From Aromatoleum petrolei (GTDB lineage: Bacteria; Pseudomonadota; Gammaproteobacteria; Burkholderiales; Rhodocyclaceae): 64,000 nucleotides of DNA. Shown piece after piece: positions 17,928-27,388 of the stretch (position 1 is the stretch's first letter; each line of letters begins with the position of its first letter). The notes beneath the pieces were generated by a model. The model did no database searches. It saw only the letters and a program-made list of their open reading frames with translations, and had not been told where the DNA came from. Position numbers and translations under genes: made by a program. The stretch lies in assembly GCF_017894385.1 (NCBI RefSeq), contig NZ_CP059560.1:682001-746000 (forward strand), written 5' to 3'.

Positions 17928-17943
17928 CTGTATAAACTTACAG
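17928..17943. promoter_or_regulatory. LexA-type SOS box
   Basis: CTGT-ATAAACTT-ACAG fits the CTGT-N8-ACAG consensus used by gamma- and betaproteobacterial LexA. It ends 15 bases before the ATG of the zinc-ribbon microprotein gene, a good position for repression. Confidence 0.6.
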
Positions 17944-17958
17944 CCGCGGAGCGCCGCC

Positions 17959-18165
17959 ATGCCTACGACTCGGACCTGCCCGTACTGCCACACCCCGATT
18001 CGCAGCGACCGCTGCGAGTATGCGACCAACGGCGCCTACACCTATCGCATCTGTCCGGATTGTGACTATTCGATGCCGATGCCCGCCATGGTGGCGTCGA
18101 CCCCGCGACCCGCGGACGCCGCGTCCGATCGCCCCGCCCCGGTCGTCGCCAACGCCACGGGTTGA
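17959..18165 (+). CDS. Zinc-ribbon microprotein, possibly SOS-controlled
   Basis: A 68-residue protein. Two CxxC knuckles, CPYC (residues 7-10) and CPDC (about 33-36), would bind one zinc ion; the C-terminal third is Ala/Pro-rich and probably disordered. No domain of known function is recognised. The LexA-type box directly upstream suggests induction by DNA damage. It stands alone between ribA and the H-NS-like gene, with about 170 bases on its downstream side that hold nothing recognisable. Confidence 0.6.
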   Translation: MPTTRTCPYCHTPIRSDRCEYATNGAYTYRICPDCDYSMPMPAMVASTPRPADAASDRPAPVVANATG

Positions 18166-18339
18166 CGCCCGCACGGGGCGTCAAAGGTCGGTCCTACTGA
18201 AAGCGGGGTCCCACGCCCACCGGCGGGCGCCGCGGCCCGGCAATCGCGCCGGACATCCGGATGCGGGGTTGAAGCAGACTCCTCCACCGGACCGCATGAA
18301 TCGCTGGCATCATTCACGGCTCATTTTCAATCCTTCATC

Positions 18340-18831
18340 ATGATGACGGTAGCCATGATCTCGAATCTCGCCAGCTACTCCCTGCCCCAACTCAAACAGC
18401 TCAGCGCCCGAGTCGCCAATGAGATCGTCAAGCAGGAGTCGGCGGTCAAGGCCGCGACGCTCAGGAAGCTCGAGAAACTCGCGCGGGAGCATGGACTCAC
18501 GCTCAATGAGGTTCTGGGCGATGGGGCGACCGCCGCGCGGCGCGAGGCGCCCGTCGCGAAGGTCACGCGAGCGCCTAAGCCCGCACTGCCGCCGAAATAT
18601 CGGCATCCGTCGAAAAGCGATCTCGCTTGGTCTGGGCGCGGACGCAAGCCACAGTGGGTCGACGCGTGGCTTGCGAACGGCGGCGCGCTCGATGCGCTCG
18701 CCATCGCTGCGGAAAAATTCGCGAAGAAGCAGCAACGCCAGGCCAGTCTGCCAGGGGCGGTCGCAGCAGCAAGCACACCCGCGGCTGTGCCCGACGCTGC
18801 CCCCGCCGCGCCCGTCAATGCTGTCGAATAA
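18340..18831 (+). CDS. H-NS-family nucleoid protein
   Basis: A 163-residue protein. The N-terminal 60 residues form a coiled-coil oligomerisation region (LPQLKQLSARVANEIVKQES). The DNA-binding core is YRHPSKSDLAWSGRGRKPQW at about 87-106, containing the W-x-G-R-G-R-x-P-x-W hook of proteobacterial H-NS proteins. An Ala/Pro tail follows. Start codons at 18340, 18343 or 18355 are all possible and none has a clear ribosome-binding site. Such proteins silence AT-rich or horizontally acquired DNA, so it may act on the AT-rich promoter regions of this island. Confidence 0.88.
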   Translation: MMTVAMISNLASYSLPQLKQLSARVANEIVKQESAVKAATLRKLEKLAREHGLTLNEVLGDGATAARREAPVAKVTRAPKPALPPKYRHPSKSDLAWSGRGRKPQWVDAWLANGGALDALAIAAEKFAKKQQRQASLPGAVAAASTPAAVPDAAPAAPVNAVE

Positions 18832-18954
18832 TTGCTGGCCCCCTCGTCCTGGGAAAAGCGTCGCGATTTCCCGCCTGTCTTGAGCAACGCGCCATTGGGT
18901 CGCCGCAAGGCTCACTGTACTCGCGGCTTCACCGCCCGGCGCTTCGCCAGGACC

Positions 18955-19407
18955 GATGCCGCCAAGGCAGTCGAGATTGCCGACGGCGACACCGTGACCG
19001 TGCTCGACACCTTCGCCGCTCAGCAAAAGACTCGTCTGTCGGGAATCGACGCGCCCGAAGAGTCACAGCCGTAAGGCCAGGTCTCACGCCAGCACCTCGG
19101 TCGAATCGTGTTCGGCCAGACCGTCACGGTGGAGACCGCCGAGACGGACCGCTACGGCCGCGAGCTCGGAAAGATCCTCGTCAGACGGATGCCAACCTCA
19201 AACAGCTTCGTTCCGGGCTCGCCTGGCATTACAAGCGCTACGGTCATGAACAGCCCATCCCGATCGGGGGCAGGCCCAGGTGCGGCCGGACGTGCGGGAG
19301 GCCCGGCGCCGCGTGTGGCGCGGCGTGCAGCCCACACCGCCTGGGAGTTCCGACACGCACGGCGAAACCCGCCGGCCCGAAGAGTGTCAGGCGGGGAGGA
19401 CTGTTAG
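18955..19407 (+). pseudogene. Decayed staphylococcal-nuclease-like (thermonuclease) gene
   Basis: Frames here encode the SNase core in pieces: EIADGDTVTVLDT and RLSGIDAPEESQP, then an in-frame TAA at 19072-19074, then VFGQTVTVETAETDRYGREL in the same frame. After a frameshift comes DANLKQLRSGLAWHYKRYG in another frame, and the C-terminal WEFRH returns in a further one. The stop sits where family members have an aromatic residue, so a single base change could explain it. With one nonsense codon and at least two frameshifts it is not a functional gene. A signal peptide is not visible. Confidence 0.75.
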
Positions 19408-19426
19408 AGGCCTCAAATGGCTGAAG

Positions 19427-20698
19427 TCACAGCGACTTCCGGAGCAGTCCCCACGCCTCCGCCAGTGCTTCGCGATGATCCGGAGCGGCAATGGCAATCA
19501 GGCGCTCTGCCCGCTCGGTCAGCGATGCGCCGCGCAAGTCCGCACTACCGTGCTCGGTAATCACGACATCGGCCATATGGCGCGGAGCACCAACGAGTGC
19601 CGACGCGTCGAGCCGCGGCACGATGCGCGACACGGCCCCTCGCGACGCACTTGAGAGCAGCGCAAAGACCGCCCGTCCACCACGCGACAATTGAGCCCCG
19701 CTCGCGAAGGCCGGCATGCCACCGACACCGGCAACGAGTTGTCCCCCGAGCGTGTCGCAATTGATTTGGCCGAACAGATCTACTTCCAGCGCAGCATTGA
19801 TCGCGACGAAGTTGTCGATGGCGGCAATGCGGCGAACATCGTGGGTCTCGCTGACCGGTGCAAACAGGAAGGTTTCATCCGTCGCGACGCGCCGATAGAA
19901 GGCGGCATCCCCGAGAGCGACTCCGACATTCGCGGCGCCGGGCCCCTGAATCACACCTCGATTGATAAGCGGAACTAGCGCCGGAGTTCCCATGCCGGCG
20001 TGGAGTCGAAGCTTGCGGTGGTCGCCGAGCGCTTCGAGGACCGCTCCGACCATCCTGCCGATCCCGAGCTGTATCGTGTCGCCATCGCGAACGCCCCCCG
20101 AGACGTGACCTGCGAGCTGCCTGAGCGGCGCATTGGGCGGTTCTTCCCTATAAGTCACCAGATCGCCTTCCGCCTCGACCACGGCATCGCAGTCTCCGAG
20201 CGACAGCGAAACGCTCCCGCGAGTGCGCGGCATCGTCGGATTGATGTGGGCGATCCGGCGTCGGGCATGCGTCCAGGCAGCAGGCGCAAAGTCGTGGCAG
20301 ACGCCGAGGCTCAGGCGTCCATTCTCATCGGGTTCGCTCGTCTGGACGACAGCAAGGTCGATCGGCAGACGCTCGAGATCGCGCCAGGCGCCGAGGTAGT
20401 CGACCGGCAGCAGTTCGATCCGCCCGTCGAGGGAATCCGGCCGAAAGGCCGGCAGCATGAAGTAGGCGCGCTGTTGGGCCTGCGGGTGCAGCGTCGCGTA
20501 AGCGCTCTCGTTGATGCCATTGAAGAAGACGCCGACGAAGCGCACTCCGGCGGCCTTGTCCGGCGCAGCACGCAAAGCGTCACGCAGAACGAGTGATTCG
20601 CCCGACAGCCCGCCGAGGAAGACGGTCATGCCGGGTTCGAGCGAGGCGACGACCTCGGCCATCGACAGGCGCGTCGGCCCTGCCCCGCTCCCGTTCAT
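19427..20698 (-). CDS. Acetyl-CoA hydrolase/CoA-transferase family protein
   Basis: A 423-residue class I-type CoA-transferase related to acetyl-CoA hydrolases and 4-hydroxybutyrate CoA-transferases. Typical segments are the GMGTPALVPL turn in the middle and VITEHGSADLRGASLTERAERL near the C-terminus. The ATG at 20698 overlaps the stop of the thiolase gene (ATGA), so expression is coupled. It is the last gene of a four-gene operon. It may transfer CoA between acyl groups, or hydrolyse the acyl-CoA released by the adjacent thiolase. The acyl specificity cannot be read from sequence. Confidence 0.82.
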   Translation of the reverse strand: MNGSGAGPTRLSMAEVVASLEPGMTVFLGGLSGESLVLRDALRAAPDKAAGVRFVGVFFNGINESAYATLHPQAQQRAYFMLPAFRPDSLDGRIELLPVDYLGAWRDLERLPIDLAVVQTSEPDENGRLSLGVCHDFAPAAWTHARRRIAHINPTMPRTRGSVSLSLGDCDAVVEAEGDLVTYREEPPNAPLRQLAGHVSGGVRDGDTIQLGIGRMVGAVLEALGDHRKLRLHAGMGTPALVPLINRGVIQGPGAANVGVALGDAAFYRRVATDETFLFAPVSETHDVRRIAAIDNFVAINAALEVDLFGQINCDTLGGQLVAGVGGMPAFASGAQLSRGGRAVFALLSSASRGAVSRIVPRLDASALVGAPRHMADVVITEHGSADLRGASLTERAERLIAIAAPDHREALAEAWGLLRKSL

Positions 20699-21897
20699 GC
20701 GCCCAGACGCCCGATGATGGAAATCGCGCACACGTTCTGGTGCGGATGCCCACCCAGGTTCTGCGTCAGGCCGATGTCGGCCTTGGGGAGCTGGCGTTCG
20801 CCGGCACGACCGAGGATCTGCTGATACACCTCGTAGACCATGCGCAGGCCCGACGCGCCGATCGGGTGTCCGAAGCACTTCAAGCCGCCGTCCACCTGGC
20901 AGGGGATCTTGCCGTTGCGGTCGTAGCGGCCCTCGAGGATGTCGAAGGGCGCGCGGCCCGGGTCGCTCAGGCCGAGGTTTTCCATCAGCACCAGCTCGGT
21001 GATCGAAAAGCAGTCGTGCACTTCGATCAGGTCGAGCGCTTCGCGCGGATCGGCGATGCCGGCCTCGCGGTAAGCTTTCGCCGCCGCGACTTCGGCGGTG
21101 CGCACGGAGGCGCCATCCCAATTACTGAACTGCGCCTCCTCGCCGTTCGACACCGCGAGCTGCAGCGACTTGACGGTCACGATGTCGCGCTTGCCCAGCT
21201 CGCGGGCGATCTCCGGCGTGGTGACGATCGCGCAGGCCGCCCCATCGCTTACGCCGCTGCAATCGTACAAGCCCAGCGGCTCCGCCACGGTGGGCGCCTT
21301 GAGCACGTCATCGATCGTGATCTTGTTGCGCAAGTGCGCCTTGGGATTGAGCGCCGCGTTGTCGTGGCTTTTAACCGACACGTGCGCCATCGCCTGCTTG
21401 AGGTCGTCGTAGGACACGCCGTACTTCGCCTGGTAGGCCGAAGCCAATTGTGCGAAGGCGCCGGGCGCGGAAGCGTTCGGCAGCCACAAGTCGGCGACTA
21501 CACCACGGGTGCGCACCGGCAGCCCACCGTAGCCGGTGTCCTTGAGCTTTTCGACGCCGAGTGCGAGCGCGATGTCGTAGGCGCCGGAGGCCACCGCATA
21601 GACGGCGCCGCGCAGCGCCTCGGTGCCCGTCGCGCACGCGTTCTCGACGCGCGTCACGGCGATGTAGGGCAGCCGCAGCCCCTGGGCAAGCGGGCCGGCC
21701 GTCTTGCCGACGTTGTTCTCTTCGAGGCACACGCCGAGCCACGCCGCCTCGATCTTGTTCCTTTCGATGCCGGCATCCGTCAGCGCCTCGGAGAGGGCCT
21801 CCAGCATCAGGTCCTCGGCGTTGTCCGACCAGCGCTCGCCGAAACGCGAGCAGCCCATTCCGACGATCGCAACGCGATCACGAATTCCATTTGCCAT
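20695..21897 (-). CDS. SCP-x-type thiolase (acetyl-CoA acetyltransferase family)
   Basis: A 400-residue thiolase of the sterol-carrier-protein-x/lipid-transfer subgroup. The nucleophile region is NACATGTEALRG (near residue 87); the remaining active-site motifs are EVHDCFS and GGLKCFGHPIGASG, with His and Cys in place. It starts at ATG 21897, two bases after the HMG-CoA-synthase-like gene. Members of this group often work with DUF35 OB-fold partners, which is the C-terminal domain of the neighbouring gene. It therefore probably cleaves a beta-keto acyl-CoA with a bulky or cyclic acyl part. Confidence 0.9.
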   Translation of the reverse strand: MANGIRDRVAIVGMGCSRFGERWSDNAEDLMLEALSEALTDAGIERNKIEAAWLGVCLEENNVGKTAGPLAQGLRLPYIAVTRVENACATGTEALRGAVYAVASGAYDIALALGVEKLKDTGYGGLPVRTRGVVADLWLPNASAPGAFAQLASAYQAKYGVSYDDLKQAMAHVSVKSHDNAALNPKAHLRNKITIDDVLKAPTVAEPLGLYDCSGVSDGAACAIVTTPEIARELGKRDIVTVKSLQLAVSNGEEAQFSNWDGASVRTAEVAAAKAYREAGIADPREALDLIEVHDCFSITELVLMENLGLSDPGRAPFDILEGRYDRNGKIPCQVDGGLKCFGHPIGASGLRMVYEVYQQILGRAGERQLPKADIGLTQNLGGHPHQNVCAISIIGRLGA

Positions 21898-21899
21898 TC

Positions 21900-23378
21900 T
21901 TATTCTCCCGCCTTGAGTTGCGGCTTCGCTTTCCAGAAATAGCGCCGGAATCCGCGCATCGGATCGACTTCCTTGATCCGGAACACCATGTCGAGGGGTA
22001 CGCCGACCGCGAGATCGGCCGGATCGCAATCGGCGAACTCCATCAGCACGCGTGCGGCATTGGCGAACTCGACGTGACCGAACATGAACGGCGGACACGG
22101 CTTGTATGACAGCCAGTCGCAGGTGAAGCTGCGGATCTTCGCCGGCTCGTCGGCCAGGCGGTAAGGCTGCTGCGTGTCGACCGCGCCGCAATCCGGATTC
22201 ACGCAGATCCGGCTGGCCGGGAACTGCACCGTACCGCACTCGCCGCAGCGCCCGCCGCTGAAGCCGTGGACCGTTTCCTCGGCGCGCCACGCCGCCGACA
22301 GCGCCGTCTTGTTGTCCATCTCGGCGCGCATGCCCCACTCGAGCTCGATTTGGCCGGTGAAGGACAGGTACTTGAGATAGTTCGTCTCGACCTGGCCTTC
22401 GTCGAGCCACGCGGGCTCGGTATCTGACCCGGTGGCCCTGTCCGTCGTCTCGAGCACCAGCGCATCGCAGCCGCTGCCAAACTGCACGACGAGGATCGTC
22501 TGTCCTGGCCCGGCTTTGGCAAGGGTGCGCGCCAGCATCAACAGCGGATGCGCGGCCCCGGTATCGCCGCAACGGTCGAAAAGCGGATCGACGATGGTCT
22601 CCGGCCGCACGCCGACCTTTTTCGCGACCATTGGCCCGACCTTGCGCAGCTTCTCCGGCATCACAAAGTGGTCGATGCGGTTTGCGTCGACGCCGGCCGC
22701 CTGCAGCGCCTGCTTCACGACCGGCGGCACGAGCTTCGACAAGCCCTCGTCCCGCACCCAGCGCTCTTCCCAGCCGTAATCCCCGTCACGGCCCGACTCG
22801 CGGAAATGGTCGACGAAGTCGGCAGTCAGGCTGGCCGAGCCGAGCAGACGCGCGATCGGCTCGCCCTCCCCCACCAGCAGCGCCGCGGCGCCGTCGCCCA
22901 CCATCAGTTCGGCGGTGCTCGCCGGACGCGGAATGCGCCGTTCGGAGGCGATCAGCAGTTGCTGTCCACCGGACCCCTGCAGCGCACGGATCAGCGCACT
23001 GCTGCCCGCACGCAGGCTCCCGCCACAATCGCTGGCCGCGAGCGCCTTCGGCAATGACAGTGCGGACGCGACGACGGCGGCATTGAGCCGATCGGCGAAC
23101 GGAAGCGTCGTCGACGCGAGCGTCAACATCTCCGGCGCGGGTGCCTGGGCGGCGGCGAGTGCCCGCCGTCCGGCCTCCACGGCCATCGTGATGGCGTCTT
23201 CGTCCCAGTTCGCCATGCTGCGCACGCCCTGGGCGAGGCCGCGCAAGCCCGGTGCCATCCAGCGGTGGCCCGCCGCGACCGACTTGCGGTCCAGACGAAG
23301 CCGCGGCAGGTAGGCGCCGACTGCAAGAATGCCGCGATCGGTCGCGGCGCCGATATTCGCGCCGTTGTTCGTATTCAT
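21900..23378 (-). CDS. HMG-CoA-synthase-like domain fused to a DUF35 zinc-ribbon/OB fold
   Basis: A 492-residue two-domain protein. Residues 1 to about 330 resemble the thiolase-fold HMG-CoA synthase/KAS III group (ASDCGGSLRAGSSAL around the nucleophile, GDGAAALLVG, FGSGCDALVLE). From about 365 a DUF35 region begins with the zinc knuckle CGECG...C....C and continues as an OB fold (KIRSFTCDW, FGHVEFANAARV). DUF35 proteins form complexes with SCP-x-type thiolases (for example BbsAB of anaerobic toluene degradation), and the thiolase gene follows directly. The fusion suggests condensation or cleavage of a branched keto-acyl-CoA with a channelled intermediate. The start ATG 23378 is 12 bases after the upstream stop. 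Confidence 0.85.
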   Translation of the reverse strand: MNTNNGANIGAATDRGILAVGAYLPRLRLDRKSVAAGHRWMAPGLRGLAQGVRSMANWDEDAITMAVEAGRRALAAAQAPAPEMLTLASTTLPFADRLNAAVVASALSLPKALAASDCGGSLRAGSSALIRALQGSGGQQLLIASERRIPRPASTAELMVGDGAAALLVGEGEPIARLLGSASLTADFVDHFRESGRDGDYGWEERWVRDEGLSKLVPPVVKQALQAAGVDANRIDHFVMPEKLRKVGPMVAKKVGVRPETIVDPLFDRCGDTGAAHPLLMLARTLAKAGPGQTILVVQFGSGCDALVLETTDRATGSDTEPAWLDEGQVETNYLKYLSFTGQIELEWGMRAEMDNKTALSAAWRAEETVHGFSGGRCGECGTVQFPASRICVNPDCGAVDTQQPYRLADEPAKIRSFTCDWLSYKPCPPFMFGHVEFANAARVLMEFADCDPADLAVGVPLDMVFRIKEVDPMRGFRRYFWKAKPQLKAGE

Positions 23379-23390
23379 TATGAAATGCCT

Positions 23391-24377
23391 CTAGCCTGCC
23401 GAGGGCAGACCACGGATGACAGGGGAACCCGCCGAAATGTCGCGGGTGCAAACGTGCTCCAGATAGGCGCTCGGCCAGCACATCTCGACATGGCCAACGC
23501 CCGGCTTGCCGTCGATCGTCACGCTCATCGAGCCTTCGTTCAGCATGACCTGCGGACTCACCACGAAGGGGTAGAGCGCGAAGGTGCGCCCCTCGACCCG
23601 CGTGCTGCGCCCGAGCTCGTCGCGCACATCGGCGAACACCGCGGTATGCGCAAGCCGCGCGTCGTGCTCGAAGCTCATGTCGACGCCGTTGACCTCCGCC
23701 ATCTCGCCGTCGCGCAGGACGTAGCCGCGCAACACCTTCCGACCGAGCGCCTCGACCTCCCAGAAGTGCACCACCAGATCCGGTCCGGACTGCGCTTCTA
23801 GCCACTTCCAATGCTGCGAGAAATACCAGTCACGGGTACCCCAGGAATGATCGCGGTGTCCCATCGTATCGAAGGGAATTTCGCGGCCATCGAGGGTCAG
23901 CACACCGGTGACACGACCACTCTGCTCGATGCGGTCGTCGGCGACCCACCCGGGGCAGCCATCACGGTGGCTGCCGTAGTTGTACGCCGGATGGACCGCC
24001 TCGAAGCGGTAGTCGAGCGATGCCCGACCACCCGGCGCGACGATGACTTGGGCGCTTTCGAACGGTTTGCCATGACGCACACTGACCTTGCCGACCTGCC
24101 AGTCCTCGAATCCTTGCTCGTCACTCACGGGCACGCCATCGATCAAGTCCGTGACCGTTTCACCGACCTCAGGTCCGTAGACGACGAAAGCCGAGCCTGC
24201 CTTCCCGAGTCCATTGACCCACGTGTACACGAACGCGGCGAGCCCGCTTTCCGGCAGTTGCAGCATGAAGACCAGCGACTCCCGAGCCAGCGCATCGGCC
24301 CGCAGTCGATGTCGCGAGTCATGGACCGGGTCCAGGGAAATGCGCCGATCGGCGCGCGGCCGCTCCTGTTCGTTCAT
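23391..24377 (-). CDS. CrtC/AttH-like double-lipocalin protein
   Basis: A 328-residue protein. The segment GHRDHSWGTRDW near residue 180 is the hallmark of the CrtC (hydroxyneurosporene synthase)/AttH-type fold. No signal peptide is seen. AGAGGAG precedes ATG 24377. It is the first gene of the operon with the HMG-CoA-synthase-like protein, thiolase and CoA-transferase, downstream of a strong copy of the shared palindrome at 24423. The motif recurs as RDRSWGVRPG in the 36.5-kb gene. A water-adding (hydratase) or carrier role for a hydrophobic substrate is possible; neither is proven. Confidence 0.65.
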   Translation of the reverse strand: MNEQERPRADRRISLDPVHDSRHRLRADALARESLVFMLQLPESGLAAFVYTWVNGLGKAGSAFVVYGPEVGETVTDLIDGVPVSDEQGFEDWQVGKVSVRHGKPFESAQVIVAPGGRASLDYRFEAVHPAYNYGSHRDGCPGWVADDRIEQSGRVTGVLTLDGREIPFDTMGHRDHSWGTRDWYFSQHWKWLEAQSGPDLVVHFWEVEALGRKVLRGYVLRDGEMAEVNGVDMSFEHDARLAHTAVFADVRDELGRSTRVEGRTFALYPFVVSPQVMLNEGSMSVTIDGKPGVGHVEMCWPSAYLEHVCTRDISAGSPVIRGLPSAG

Positions 24378-24422
24378 ATTCGCTCCTCTTGTGGTCGCGT
24401 GGGAATATCTCACCTAGCCATA

Positions 24423-24440
24423 TCGTCCTGTTGCGTACGA
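24423..24440 (-). promoter_or_regulatory. Shared palindrome, site A (before the thiolase operon)
   Basis: Read on the minus strand this is TCGTACGCAACAGGACGA, identical at 14 of 18 positions to the consensus TCGTACGCTACCATACGA. It lies 46 bases before the CrtC/AttH-like gene and in the divergent region shared with the MarR gene. Confidence 0.6.
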
Positions 24441-24637
24441 TTATTGTCAAGCGTTTTGTCTCCTTCTTCTCCGAAGGGCGTCCGAATGCTCTTCCGACTG
24501 CCGAAACCAGGAGCCCATCGGATGCTCATATTTTCCAGCAACACCAGCTACGTACCCGGGGATTATCCTCAAGCACGGGATGCGGTGTCATCGCGGCGCC
24601 GACTAGCATAAACGGCTATGAATAAACCCGTATTTAG

Positions 24638-24655
24638 TCGTACAATATGCACCGA
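24638..24655 (+). promoter_or_regulatory. Shared palindrome, site I (before the MarR gene)
   Basis: TCGTACAATATGCACCGA matches 11 of 18 consensus positions, with the left half TCGTAC complete. It ends 55 bases before the chosen MarR start, a position suited to autoregulation. Confidence 0.4.
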
Positions 24656-24709
24656 ACCGCTATCCATGCAGGCATGCGGCCTGCCGCGTCACCAACAGGA
24701 AGGCAAGAA

Positions 24710-25288
24710 ATGCGAGCAAAGGAATCCGGTCCCGCGACCGCCAGGGCCGCCAAAGGAAGTTCGAACGCGGCTGCAAACGCGATTGAGCAGGCCCCGAAAG
24801 CCAAGGGTGTCGATACTGCCGCGCAGCGACGTGACATCAGGCTGGGCTATCTGATTCACGACGTGTCGCGGATGCGCCGCACGGTCTTCGACCAGTTGAT
24901 GAAGCCGCTCGGCATCACGCGCGCCCAGTGGTGGGTACTCGCCCACCTGTCGCGCCACGACGGCATGGCCCAGACCCAATTGGCGTCGATGCTCGACGTT
25001 GGCAAGGCCAGCCTCGGCTCGCTGCTCGACCGCCTCGAAGCGACCGGCTTCATCGAACGCCGTCCCGACGCGACCGACCGCCGCATGAAACGGGTCTTCC
25101 TGTCGCGGAGTTCGCATCAGCTGCTGGAAAAACTCGTGAAGATCGAGAGCGACTTCAACGAGCAGATACTTGCGAGCCTCACCGATAACGATCGCAGCGA
25201 ACTGATTCGGATGCTTTCGTCGATCAAGGAGTCGCTGCTCACACTGGGCTCAGGCGAATCCGCGGACATTGAAATCGACGGCGAGTGA
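24710..25288 (+). CDS. MarR-family transcriptional regulator
   Basis: A 192-residue regulator. After a disordered Ala/Lys tail of about 45 residues comes the MarR core: LGITRAQWWVLAHLS, the recognition region MAQTQLASMLDVGKASLGSLLDRLEATGFIERR and the wing DATDRRMKRVFLS. I start it at ATG 24710, which follows AGGAAGG; an in-frame ATG at 24647 would place site I inside the gene. It is divergent from the thiolase operon and followed by a phosphatase gene. It is the best local candidate for the protein that binds the 18-bp palindrome found before operons from 24 to 55 kb, with an acyl-CoA or aromatic ligand as possible inducer. Confidence 0.88.
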   Translation: MRAKESGPATARAAKGSSNAAANAIEQAPKAKGVDTAAQRRDIRLGYLIHDVSRMRRTVFDQLMKPLGITRAQWWVLAHLSRHDGMAQTQLASMLDVGKASLGSLLDRLEATGFIERRPDATDRRMKRVFLSRSSHQLLEKLVKIESDFNEQILASLTDNDRSELIRMLSSIKESLLTLGSGESADIEIDGE

Positions 25289-25319
25289 TCGAACGATTGC
25301 TGCAGTGGAGCGTCATGCA

Positions 25320-26063
25320 GTGAATCCGCGAATCATCGCCCTCGAAGGTGCCACCAATTGTCGCGATCTCGGTGACATCGGCACGGCGCATAGGGGCGTC
25401 ATTCGCCGCGGCCTGCTCTTCCGCTCGGATTCACTCGCCGAATTGACGGAGGACGATTTCGCTCGGCTCGATGCGCTGGGGCTGCACACCGTGTGCGACT
25501 TGCGGCATGAATCGGAACGCATCCGCAAACCCAACCGCCTGCCCCCCGGAACGCAGATCCGCCAGCACGCGATCGGCTTTCTTCCCCGCGGCGCACACGA
25601 GCTCATCCCTTCGCTCGGGCCGCACAGCGACGAAATGGCAGTGCATTCCGCCCTCGCCGGTTATTACCGCTGCTTTCCGCTCGACCACGCGAGCGACTAT
25701 GCGCGCATGTTCGAGGCCCTTCTCGCGCCGGACGCGCTTCCGGCACTGATTCACTGCACCAGCGGCAAGGACCGCACAGGCTTCGGCATCGCCATGATCC
25801 TGATGGCGCTGGGAGTATCCCGCGAAGACATCGTCGCGGACTACCTGCTGTCGAACGTGGCGCCCCGCGATCTGCGCTTCATGGTCCCTGAGGGCGTTCC
25901 CGAATCTGCACTGTCCGCCTTGATGAAGGTGCGCGCGGACTATCTGCAGGCGTCGTTTGCCGCCATCGACGAGCATTGGGCGAGCGAGCAAGACTTCCTC
26001 CGCGAAGCCCTCGGCCTTAACGCGCGCGCGATCAGCCGCTTGCGGGATCTGTTGCTGGCCTAG
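25320..26063 (+). CDS. Protein-tyrosine-phosphatase-like protein (MptpB/LipA type)
   Basis: A 247-residue phosphatase-fold protein. The P-loop is IHCTSGKDRTGFG (HCxxGxxR) near residue 148, and the N-terminal NCRDLGDIG...IRRGLLFRSDSL matches the bacterial MptpB-like group. I prefer GTG 25320, preceded by TGGAGCG; alternative starts at TTG 25269 and GTG 25305 would overlap or abut the MarR gene. It may act on phosphotyrosine, phosphoinositide or another phosphoester. Because kinases of the LvaA type are encoded nearby, a phospho-acyl substrate is conceivable, but the family gives no precedent I know of. Confidence 0.78.
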   Translation: MNPRIIALEGATNCRDLGDIGTAHRGVIRRGLLFRSDSLAELTEDDFARLDALGLHTVCDLRHESERIRKPNRLPPGTQIRQHAIGFLPRGAHELIPSLGPHSDEMAVHSALAGYYRCFPLDHASDYARMFEALLAPDALPALIHCTSGKDRTGFGIAMILMALGVSREDIVADYLLSNVAPRDLRFMVPEGVPESALSALMKVRADYLQASFAAIDEHWASEQDFLREALGLNARAISRLRDLLLA

Positions 26064-26118
26064 ACACCCTAACCGGTTCGAATTTCGACGCGCCACTGCC
26101 GGGTTGCGCTTCTCGTTT

Positions 26119-26136
26119 TCGTTCGCTACCATACGA
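26119..26136 (+). promoter_or_regulatory. Shared palindrome, site B (before thiolase-etfBA)
   Basis: TCGTTCGCTACCATACGA matches 17 of 18 consensus positions and shares the 12-mer CGCTACCATACG with site D at 54.8 kb. It lies 27 bases before the thiolase ATG. A second inverted repeat, CCATACG (26129-26135) with CGTATGG (26150-26156), overlaps it and reaches into the ribosome-binding site. Confidence 0.7.
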
Positions 26137-26163
26137 TTTTATATAGAACCGTATGGAGATCCC

Positions 26164-27348
<1,185 letters not shown>

Positions 27349-27388
27349 ACTCCCTCTGCCCCCTACCCCACACGAGGAGTGAAAGCCC

